A stretch of 64,000 bases of DNA, taken from assembly GCF_040712315.1 (NCBI RefSeq), contig NC_134015.1:55467464-55531463 (forward strand), in the 5' to 3' direction. Positions within the stretch are counted from its first letter, which is position 1, and each line of letters starts with the position of its first letter. The DNA comes from Castanea sativa. Lineage: Eukaryota; Streptophyta; Magnoliopsida; Fagales; Fagaceae. Shown here one piece after another: positions 49,383 to 58,807 of this stretch. The notes under the pieces are model-generated. The model saw only the letters and a program-made list of their open reading frames with translations, did not search any database and was not told where the DNA came from. The position numbers were made by a program, and so were the translations under genes.

Positions 49383-49530
49383 GAGTGTTTGGTACATGTT
49401 TTCAAATAATAATTTTCAGTTTTTAAATAACATTACATGTATTTTCACGCTTTTTCACCCACATGTATTTTCAAAAAAATCTTTTAAACTTGAAAACTGT
49501 TGTTTAAACACATGTACCAAATGGACCTAT
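49383..49530. repeat. MITE-like repeat (TTGGTAC...ACCAAA family)
   Basis: Ends GTGTTTGGTACATGTTTTCA and AACACATGTACCAAATGG are inverted. Relative of 4,420-4,552. Confidence 0.6.
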
Positions 49531-49568
49531 ATTTTTTGTGTTTTCAGATTTAGGAATAGAGTTATGGT

Positions 49569-49636
49569 AGCAAAGTTGTAAAAAAAACCAAAGTTGTAAA
49601 AAAAACCAAAGTTGTAAAAAAAACCAAACTTGTAGG
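49569..49636. repeat. 18-bp tandem repeat, ~3.5 units
   Basis: The unit CAAAGTTGTAAAAAAAAC is repeated three times exactly with a diverged fourth. The minus-strand frame FFYNFG is a by-product. Confidence 0.85.
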
Positions 49637-50419
49637 CCCATCTCTCCTCACTTGTTAGTTTCGAAATACAGCTGGGAGTGTTGATGTTGTTGGAGAGGGG
49701 AGAAGACATGATTCCTTGGCAGATTATGCAGCATTGCTCGCCTTGAAGGGGATCAATTTTATGGGCAACTCCGTATTTCTGGGTTTTCTGATGGGAGAAT
49801 ATGAAGGGGAAGAAGAGCAGACTTCAGAACGCGGGTAGGAACCAAGCAGTTTTGTTTATTGTTAGTGGGGTGGGCTCCACCACTTTGGCAAAAAGTGGAG
49901 TTAAAAGCTGAGATATGTAACTCGGTTTTGTAACCAAACAAAAGTTTTTGAGTTATAAGGAGAATTGAGTTATGAGTTATGAGTTTTGAGTTTAAGTTAT
50001 GAGTTTTGAGTTATGAAAACTTAGTCATGACCAATCCAAATGAGTCCTTAGTCATGACCAAGCAATGATTTTTTTTTCTTTTTCTTTTCTTCCTGCAGGG
50101 GGTTGTGGTTGCCACGGTGGTGCCTGTGACTTGTGGTGGTGGTGGTTGTGGTGGGTTGTGGTTGCTACAATGGTGGTTATGGCAAGTGGAGTGGTACTAG
50201 GGGTGGTGGAGGAGGTGGTAGCTATAGTTTTTTGTGTAGTTGTTTTATTATTATTTTAATGAGTAGTTTATATTATTTAAATGAAGTGGTAAAAATATAG
50301 AAGCTTTGATTTTTTATGTATATTAAAGAGTGGTGGTATAATAGATAAAGTAGGTTTTTGAAGTGTTAAAAGTTAAATTTTTTAGAATCCTTGATGGGAA
50401 TGCTCTAAGGCTATTCAGC

Positions 50420-50803
50420 CTAAGAGCATTCACATTGGGCATTGTAAATGGTATGTGTAGGGAAATTTTAGCGTCAAAGCACAAAATAGCCCAATTACCG
50501 GTCTTGTACCTATAAAAAGTTTTACAATAATGTTACAGTGGACTTCTACATATACAAGTTACTGTTTACCCATTGTAAACTTAAATTTCATTTTTTTATT
50601 GGGTAGTATATATTATTTTATTGAAAGAGAGATTGAATTATATTATTTTATTAGGTAGTATATATTATTTTAATGAGTTGAATAAGAAAATAAAAATTGG
50701 GATGTTGTGTGTGTTGTAAAATGGTATGGTATAATTGATAAAGTAACTTTTGAGATTGTAAAATAGAATAGTCATGAAGATTACAGATGTGAATGCTCTA
50801 AGG
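50420..50803. mobile_element. MITE with GAGCATTCACAT ends, ~380 bp
   Basis: Left end CCTAAGAGCATTCACATTGG and right end ATGTGAATGCTCTAAGG are inverted repeats. Interior is AT-rich and noncoding. Confidence 0.7.
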
Positions 50804-51300
50804 TAGAGTTGAAGAAAAAAGAAATTGGCTGAAGCAAAGTCAAGGCAAGTGAATTGCATTTATTATGATTTGATGTCAAGAGTGTGAAAGGAAGAAAAGA
50901 AGGAAAAGATGAAGAAATAAAAGGAGAGGCCATGGCCAGTGAGCAAGAAGAGAAGTCCCAGTGAGTGAGACTGAGGACAATGCAGTCTTGGAGAATTGCG
51001 TGAGTGAGAGCAAGCAAAAGCGAAGAGAAAAATATAAAGAGCAAGAGAAAATTGTGAGAGATACACGGTGAGGAAGAAAGCAATGAGTGAAAAGAAAAAG
51101 AGAGTTTTTTCTTTGCTCAAGTCGTAAATCTAAGTGTTGTAATCTTTATTTAATATAGTGAAATTATTTGGAGTTTGTCCCGTGGTTTTTCCCTTCAAGG
51201 AGAAAGGATTTTCACATAAATTTTTGTGTTCTTGTGTGGTTGTGCTTCCACTGTGCTTGCTGAAATTTATTCCCACTTATATAGAATTTTTCCCAACAAC
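50804..51300 (+). mobile_element. LTR-like fragment (Ty1/copia style 3' end)
   Basis: The right part has the look of copia LTR ends: GTCCCGTGGTTTTTCCCTTC, then TTTTTGTGTTCTTGTGTGGT and TTTTTCCCAACAAC. No primer-binding site or gag follows. Its first ~125 bases are repeated at ~63,332-63,445. The left terminus is not clear because a MITE abuts it. Confidence 0.5.
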
Positions 51301-52512
51301 ATCTAGAGCGTAGCTAGGATTTTTCACTTGGGGGGCCGAATCATATCTATTTATACGTTAGTCATAATTCATAACTAATAATTATATTTTATTATTGAAA
51401 TATCTATAACTATGATGATAATGAGGGAAAAAAAATAATGCTACCAGGAAAACAAATTCATGATATGAGAAAAATATACAATTTTTTTGAAAAAAATGAT
51501 GATGAGAGAAATAAATAAATGAAATTTGAAGACTAAGAATTAAAAAGAAACACACAGAAATTCGAGCAATGCACATTGCATTTTACAATTGAAAGCAATT
51601 TGTATTCTCAGAAGAAATAAAAAGAAAGGCACTTGGAGACTAGGGATTTATCAGGTTTTGGTAAAAGTGTGTGTTTTGTTTGGATGGAGTCCACTTGAGA
51701 AACTAATTAAATATTGAAATTGTAAATAGCTAAATGCAATCATTGTTAGATTTTAAAGGGAAAAAACATAAAAACTAACAGTGGACTGATCTCTATGGTA
51801 TTCATTTTTTAAGGAAGCTCATAAGATTTCATTATCCAAAAACAGAGTACAACAAAAACAGAGCAAAACAATAGTAAAAAAATTAGCATGAACTGTGAAG
51901 ATGATGAACGTCCATAGCTAATTAGAACTTTAAAACCTGAGACTATCTTCTATCCAATAGTTTGGAAACTCCAAGTTTTTGGCATGTCATGCAAGTTGGT
52001 GAGCCGCTTCGTTATCATCTCTTTTAGTATGATATGATTTAAACTAAGTTAACGGTAATCTTGCCACATGTATTAGGCGGCCTATGCAATTATGCTAGAC
52101 CTATCTTTTCCATTGACAGCATGAAGGCTCTCTAAATTTTTTTGATAGGGGCTGAATTTATTTTTATACTGTACTATAAGAGGGTTTCAAAAGACTATAT
52201 GTGCCTCCACGCCTAGCCTTAAGGGGTTTGGGTGTTAGTTATTGATTGTGATTTTGGTTCATAGTTAAAGTTATGGGGTTGCAAATAGTCTTAGGCAGTG
52301 GTGAATTTAGTTTGCAATGGCCCAACTTTATCCAAGTTCAAAAACCTTGCTCCTTTTTCGAGTGAAAATTGTGCTCCTCTTCATTTAAGATTGACAGGCT
52401 AAGAATGTATTGACCCCTTAGGTAAATTAACCAATTAATTAGCCGAGTAAATTAATTAAGTTTACTTAATATGTAATACGCATGGTAGTACAAACAAATC
52501 ATCAAATAACTA
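51301..52512. other. intergenic, element remnants only
   Basis: Begins with AGCGTAGCTAGGATTTTT, resembling an end of the 28.17-kb hAT-like element. The rest is AT-rich with no coding frame I trust. Confidence 0.45.
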
Positions 52513-52572
52513 ATTAGCTTATGCATCCTGGGTATTTGATGATGAATACCAGAGGTGACAAATGGTACAGAC
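52513..52572. repeat. left edge of segmental duplication copy 2
   Basis: From CTTATGCATCCTGG onward this matches 45,753 onward in copy 1 (TATTTGATGATGAATACCAG, AATGGTACAGAC). The homology is then interrupted by hAT element A. Confidence 0.8.
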
Positions 52573-53577
52573 CAGTGGAGTCAATCTCGTATCGTACCGG
52601 CCGATATGCCTGGAATATTTTGTACCGGCGCCTGAAACGGTACAAAAATGTGTTTGTTTCGTACTGGTTTGAATACCGGATCATTCCTGCCATACCGGGC
52701 AAAAAATCAAATTTCGATTGAAAACTTCATACCGGACCGAAACAGCAGGAAAAAAAAAAAAGATCTAATATTATTAATCTCTCTCCTTTCTGAACAACTT
52801 ACTGACTTGCTCTTGCTTGGGTCACTTTCGTCATTAACACTGCCATTGTCGCTACCATTTGGTTGATCTTTTCTTCAGCTTCTGCTGCTACTTCTTCTTC
52901 TTCTTTATCTGTACAGACCTTACGTTTCTTCCTTCTTATGCCTTTTATGTTCTTTTTATTTTAATCTTAACCTTTTGTTGTTTTGTGTGCTTGACAAGTA
53001 GTGACTTGACAAGTCACTGCCAACCCACCCACGTGATCATCATTCAAAATTCAAACTCTACCTCATTTAAAAAATATATATATATTATAACTTTTTAATA
53101 CTTATTTGTTTTGTGTGCACTGCCCATACATCAGAACACTAACAATGACTAGGACTATTTACTTCTACCTTATTTTAGTATTATTATTTAATAGATCAAT
53201 ATCAATTCTATTTTTTTTTATTAGCATCAATATCAATTCTATTATAAATATTATATTATATTAATTATATATATATATATATATATATCTTTTCCTGAGA
53301 ATACTATATATTTTAAATTATTAGTATAATGAATTAACATTTTAGCTAGAGTTTAAATTATTAAATAAAATATGAGTTGATAATTTTAAATATTGTAAAC
53401 AAATTATATGGGGTCCAATTAACAATATATTTAATGTGTGTGTGTATATATATATATATATTAAATATATAAAATAGCGGTAAATTAGAAACGGTACACC
53501 GGTATTGACCGGTACTTGAAATATATCGTACCGGTTGCCAAACCGGTACAGCCTCCGATATGGTATTGACTTCCTTG
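52573..53577. mobile_element. hAT element A, non-autonomous, 1,005 bp
   Basis: Left end CAGTGGAGTCAATC and right end (reverse) CAAGGAAGTCAATACC are inverted repeats. Perfect 8-bp flanks GTACAGAC lie at 52,565-52,572 and 53,578-53,585. The paralogous empty site at ~45,797 has one copy. Subterminal regions are dense in GTACCGG/CCGGTAC. No transposase frame. Its last ~130 bases nearly match those of element B. Confidence 0.92.
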
Positions 53578-53879
53578 GTACAGACTGCACAATTCTTTTC
53601 TCTACAAATTCAGGCATTCATTTAATCTCCTTGTCTTTTCCAAAGCAGTGGGGAGGATTTCGTACCGTACCGGCCAGTAGGCCGGTATAGGTACATCCTT
53701 CATACCGTACTGGGTAAGATACCGGGTGTACCGGCCGTACCGGCTGGTACATGAATACCGGACCGAAATTTTTTTTTTTGTAATTTTGAATTTTTTTTAA
53801 GGGCAATCTGGTCATTCTACCTAACCCTAAAATCCCTACTTACCTGTTCTGTTGCCGCAGCCCTTCTTTCTTTCTCTTC

Positions 53880-54010
53880 TCTCTTTTTCTTCTCCGTTTC
53901 TCTCTCGGTCTCACTTCTCTCTTCGTCTCACTTCTCTGTTCTCTCTGCGTCTCACTTCTCTCTTCGTCTCACTCTCTGCCCCTGGAGTCTGGCCTCTGCG
54001 TCTCACTCTT
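53880..54010 (+). repeat. CT-rich tandem repeat in the hAT leader
   Basis: TCTCACTTCTCTCTTCG-type units repeat several times. A donor-like GTATGT follows at ~54,019. A similar GTGTCTCTCAGCTGC repeat lies at 54,448-54,531, ending at a GTAAAA donor. I infer spliced 5' leader exons of the transposase gene. Confidence 0.5.
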
Positions 54011-54723
54011 CGGAACTGGTATGTTCTGTTTTTTTTTTTTTTTTTTGCTTTGGTTCGATTTTTTGCTTTTTTTTTTTTGGTTTTTAATGTGTAAAAATCT
54101 GTGATTTATAGGAGTATATATAATATAATAACTATAATTCCAATATTTAAGTTAATTTTGTGTTTATTTGTTTGATATTTAATATATGATGATGATTTTG
54201 TATACACTAATGGAGATGGGAATGAGTTTGATATTATTATTATTTGTTTGGATAATAATGAAGAAATTGAAAAGTAGAAAGAAATAGGTTGCATTGCATT
54301 CTATTCTATACAGAATCTGCCGTCCCACATAATTTAGCATTAGATTATATATTTGGAAAAAAGGGATTTTTATGAAGTGATTTTTTTTCCGGTTTATTCC
54401 AAAAAATGTACAAGAAGAAATTAAAAATTATAGTGTTGATGTTACTGCCTGCTCTGTGTCTCTCAGCTGCTCTCTGTCTCTCAGCTGCACTGTGTCTCTC
54501 GGCCACTCTGTTTCTCACTCTCAGCCTCAGGTAAAATTTTACAAATTAATTACTGTGTTCATGAATTAGATTACTGTGTTCATGAATTGTTATTTCATTC
54601 TTGATTTTGGTTAGCTAGAGATATTGGGATAGTATTAGTAATTTACAACTTAGTATTATTATTAATAAAAAGATAACTTAGAATTATTAACAAATAATTG
54701 ATGGTATATATGCAGTGTGAATT

Positions 54724-57168
54724 ATGACTGAAAATCAATCAAGTGTAGCGTCTGGCCCGGTTGTAAGATCCGAGGATCCAGCATGGGCTTATGGTCATGC
54801 TGTGCCGGATGCGAGGAATAACACCCAGTGTATTTTTTGTTCTAAAATGATAAGGGGGGGAGGAATTACTAGGCTCAAGTATCATTTAGCTGGGATTAAG
54901 GGTGATGTTGAAGCATGTAAAAAAGTATCTGAAGATGTTAAATGGCAAATGAAACAGTTGCTTGAAGATTTAAAGAAAAGTAAATAGAAAAAAAGAAGAA
55001 TTAGTAAACAAATTCCAAATCCCTATGATTTAGAGGAGGATGATGATGATCATGATGAAGGTAATAATGATAATGAGAGAGGGGGTTCAAAGAGTCATTC
55101 ATCAGTTAGTAATTATAACACCAAAGGGAAAGAAAAAGTTGGAGAAAGGTCCAACATTAAATCCTTTTTTGCTCCAAGAACAATTCCTGGCTCTCAACCA
55201 TCCATAAAATCTTCTTTGGCCTCAAAGCAAATGGTTGAGAAGGCAAGGATGAATTTTGCAAGGTGGTGGTACCATGCTAATATACCTTTCCATGCAGCTC
55301 GCTCTATGTATTATCAAGAAGCTATAGATAGTATAGCAGCTATTGAGCCTGGTTTTAAGGGACCTTCTTATCATGACTTAAGGGGTCCTTTATTACAAAA
55401 ACATGTGTGTGAAATGAATGATTATCTCTTAGATGTGAAAAATGATTGGAAAGTTTATGGATGTTCAATAATGTCAGATGGGTGGACAAATCAAAGGAAC
55501 ACTCCAATCATTAATTTTTTAGTGTATTGTCCAAGAGGTACTATGTTTCTTAAATCCCTTGATGTGTCAGGCCTAACAAAGGATGCAGATACATTGTTTA
55601 AGTTGTTTGATAAAGTTGTTCAAGAAGTTGGGATTGAGAACATTGTACAGTTTGTTACAGATAATGATTCTGCTTACAAGGCTGCAGGAAAGAAGCTAAT
55701 GCAGAAATATGGGTCATTCTATTGGTCTCCTTGTGCAGCCCATTGCATTGATTTAATGTTGGAAAATTTTTCAGATAGGAGATACTTTCCTATCATTCAT
55801 GAGACCATTCAAAAGGCTAAAAAGATTACCAAATTCATATACAACCATGGCAAGGTTTTATCTTTGATGAGAAGTGACTTCACTAATGGTAGGGATTTGG
55901 TTCGTCCAGCCATCACAAGGTTTGCAACTGAGTTTTTAGGTCTTCAATGCTTGACTAAGTTTAAGAAAGAACTTAGGCAAATGTTTACTTGTGATCAATG
56001 GGTTGAATCTCGATATGCTATAGATGTCATGGGAAAGGAGGTGGCTGCACTTGTTTTGGAAGATAAAGAGTTTTGGTTACAATGTCAACAAATAGTGAAG
56101 ATTAGTGAGCCTTTGGTTAAAGTACTTCGTCTTGTAGATGGGGATGAAAAACCATCAATGGGATACTTGTAAGAGGCAATGGATAAAGCAAAGGAGAATA
56201 TAAAAGCAAGGTTGAAGAATAAAATTTCTGCATATATACCATTTACTAGTGTCATTGATGCTAGGTGGGATAAAAAACTCCATAGTCCATTACATGCAGC
56301 AGGTTGTTATCTTAATCCTGGAATTTTCTTTAGGCCTTTGTTTAAGAAGCAAAAAGAAATTACAAAAGGCCTACTTAGTACCATTACAAGGTTGGTTCCT
56401 GATCCTAATGAGCAAGATAGTCTTAGTTCTCAAATTGAAGTATACAAAAAGGCTTTAGGTGACTTTGGAATGCCTATGGCAATCCATCAACGTGAAAAAC
56501 TAAATCCAGGTATACTATATGTATCTATATATGTATATATATTTCATTTGAAAGTTTGTTATTTGCTTTGTACTAAATTAATATTTTCTTTTATTTTTGG
56601 AAGTTGTTTGGTGGGAGCAATTTGAAAATTACACTCCAGAATTACAAAAGTTTGCAATTCGAGTGCTAAGTCAGTGTTGTAGTGCAACTGGTTGTGAAAG
56701 AGCTTGGAGCACATTTGAGTTTATCCATTCCAAGAGGAGAAATAGGCTTGAGCATAAACGTTTGAATGACTTAGTATTTGTTCGTTATAATTAATTGTTA
56801 CGAGAAATGTATGTTTTTAAATATATTCAAATTTTATTTTGAATGATTAGAAAATGTCATTAATGTATGATATTGATTTTGGTAGGAACATTAGAAGGAC
56901 AAAGGATTACTTGGATCCTATAAGCCTTGATAATATTGATTTAATGGATGATTGGGTAGTTGAGGATTCTGAATTATTGTTACTAACTGAGGAAGATGTG
57001 AATTGGGCTAGCATTGAAGAGCCATTAGCAACAATGAATTTGGAAGATAATGATAATGATGATGATGATGTTGTTGTTCTTGATGAGGATGATGGTGACG
57101 ATGATGTTGTGTTGACAAATGCTAATACTCATGTATATTATGGTCCTGATGTAGATGATCCTATGTAA
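54724..57168 (+). pseudogene. hAT transposase (BED finger, DUF659, dimerisation domain), broken
   Basis: One reading frame runs from 54,724 to 56,509, then a GT/AG intron (56,510-56,603), then to 56,794, ~658 codons. A BED-type finger (CIFC...H) is near residues 35-65. An acidic linker follows, then a DUF659 region with SDGWTNQRN, FVTDNDSAY and CAAHCIDLMLE. The C-terminal hAT dimerisation domain reads RVLSQCCSATGCERAWS and RNRLEHKRLNDLV. Breaks: TAG at 54,985-54,987 and TAA at 56,170-56,172, both in frame. TAA at 56,792-56,794 may be the true end or a third break. An acidic frame at 56,854-57,168 may be a former C-terminus. Intact family members cut and paste the element. Confidence 0.9.
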
Positions 57169-57368
57169 TTTGTATTAAATTTGTGTTAACTTAATTATTT
57201 GTATTATTTATTTTCTTTGTAAGCAATGAACAATCAAGTTTTTTGCTTTTTATATTGTGTTTTTTTTTTCTTTGTAAGTTTGTATGCAATGAACAATTGA
57301 AGTAATGTTTTATTGTAAACATGGATTTTTGAGGTAATGTTTTATGATAAATAGAGATTTTGTGTATA

Positions 57369-57379
<11 letters not shown>

Positions 57380-57437
<58 letters not shown>
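57380..57437. repeat. (TA)n microsatellite in the hAT 3' subterminal region
   Basis: Nearly 60 bases of TA directly before TTAAATATATAAAATAGCGG. The same place in element A (~53,444-53,460) has a much shorter TA run, so the tract is part of the element and varies in length. Confidence 0.9.
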
Positions 57438-57441
<4 letters not shown>

Positions 57442-57553
57442 TATATAAAATAGCGGTAAACCCGAAACGGTACACCGGTATTGACTGGTATCCGAAATAT
57501 ACTGTACTGGAGGCCAAACCGGTACAGCCTCCGGTACGGTATTGACTTTCTTG

Positions 57554-58807
57554 TTCCAAAGTGTCGTTTTATATTTTTTTTATGGGGTTGATAATTTTTG
57601 TTCCTATTATTGTTAGTAATCTTGTAGTACGTACTTTTTGTTTCCTCAATATTTAGTATCAAGCTTTGTGGCAATATTACATAAATTATTGGAAATATTT
57701 TTAGTTTTAATAAATTTTGACTTTTCGTGGGACTTGAATTTTTGTGGGGGCACAAGTTTGGAGTATGGTTCTTTGTGATCATTTGTTATAAGGGTTAGGT
57801 CTCTCTCTCAACCTCGCGATCTGGTCACTGTCAAGCTGGAGCTGTCAACGATGGAGCTGAGGGCTAAAGCAGGTTCGTGGGGTTGGGTTTGAGCTAACGC
57901 AGGAAGCAGGAAGCAAGTCTAGGTATGTAATTTGGGGAATGTGTTTTGAATTTTGGTGAAATGGCGTCGTCGAAGGTTGAACATTTGTTTTGAGTTTTGA
58001 TTTCAGCCAAACGGCGTCGTCCAGTGGGGGTATTTTATTGTATTTTAATTTGATGCGAAAGGTGATACGTCTACAACATTTTTACAACAAATCATAGATG
58101 GTTAATTGTTACTGGTTTAAATTTGAACTTAACACTAAGATTACTTTTTTAACCCAACAATAACAACCACTAACAACCTGCCACTTATGATTTGTTGTAA
58201 AAATATTATAAAAATGTTATGGATATATTATTTCTCGATGTGAAATTGGGTGGTTTTAAAATTGCTGGGTGGCTAAAAAATTAAACGTCAGATAACAGTG
58301 TGTCACTTAACAAAGGCTGCATTTGCAAACAGAGAGAAACTTTAGAATGTGAAGTCTAACATTTTAAAGTCTAAAACTCAATCGACCCCAAACCTTGAGA
58401 GTGTAATTTGCAATTCACTCGTTTATTTAGTAAATGAAAGCTGAATATATTCAGCCCCCAAACTTATTCTCACATATAAGATGAAATGTCTTCAAGTTAG
58501 AAGCATATATGGTTTAAAAATCGGAGCGGACAAAACCAGAAAAGAAAGAAATAAAGAAAGAAAACTCAATTACATTAACACACCACCAATCATTCCATTT
58601 ATTTTAGAGTGTACAAGACCAAAAACCCAAACACCGAACAGAAAATGTTTTGCACCAAATTAAGCAAATTGTGGAGAGAGAGAGAGAGAGAGAAAAAGCA
58701 CTAAGCGTTGAAGAACAAAAGAGAAAAATCAAAGGAACATGCGAATAACAAACTTAACACAAGTGGGATGAATCATGAATGCAGAACAACTGCCATGCAT
58801 GAAAGCC
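57554..58807. repeat. segmental duplication copy 2, between hAT B and PCR gene 2
   Basis: Matches 45,865-46,235 and 46,500-46,997 of copy 1 (GTCTCTCTCTCAACCTCGCG; GCATATATGGTTTAAAAA). It lacks the F1 element present in copy 1 at 46,246-46,502 and has a fuller right arm of the inverted-repeat element. No gene. Confidence 0.8.
58061..58236. mobile_element. Mutator-type MITE, ~176 bp (family F2)
   Basis: Contains ACAACATTTTTACAACAAAT and the inverted words at the other end, like 41,109-41,288 in opposite orientation. Flanks GATGCGAAA and GATGTGAAA match at 8 of 9 bases. Confidence 0.75.

Larger units (their letters stand above)
48753..50419. other. intergenic, repeats only
   Basis: Contains a poly-T run near 49,090, a MITE-like repeat (49,383-49,530), an 18-bp tandem repeat (49,569-49,636), GAGTTATGAGTTTTGAG repeats (49,950-50,030) and a GGT/GTT-rich tract (50,100-50,240). 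The open frame over the latter looks Gly/Val-rich by composition only. Confidence 0.5.
53646..57553 (+). mobile_element. hAT element B, 3,908 bp, with transposase pseudogene
   Basis: Left end CAGTGGGGAGGATTTCG, right end (reverse) CAAGAAAGTCAATACCG. Perfect 8-bp flanks TTCCAAAG lie at 53,638-53,645 and 57,554-57,561. Subterminal GTACCG/CCGGTA words are clustered at both ends (53,660-53,770 and 57,460-57,545). Two CT-rich leader stretches precede the transposase. Inserted 68 bp from element A in the duplicated segment. Confidence 0.93.

Noticed and set aside
49569..49636. Regular repeats considered as a CRISPR-like array.
   Set aside because: Direct 18-bp tandem copies without spacers, in a plant genome.
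50065..50259. Gly/Val-like frame that could suggest a glycine-rich protein.
   Set aside because: Pure GGT/GTG low-complexity DNA with no signal peptide or neighbours to support a gene.
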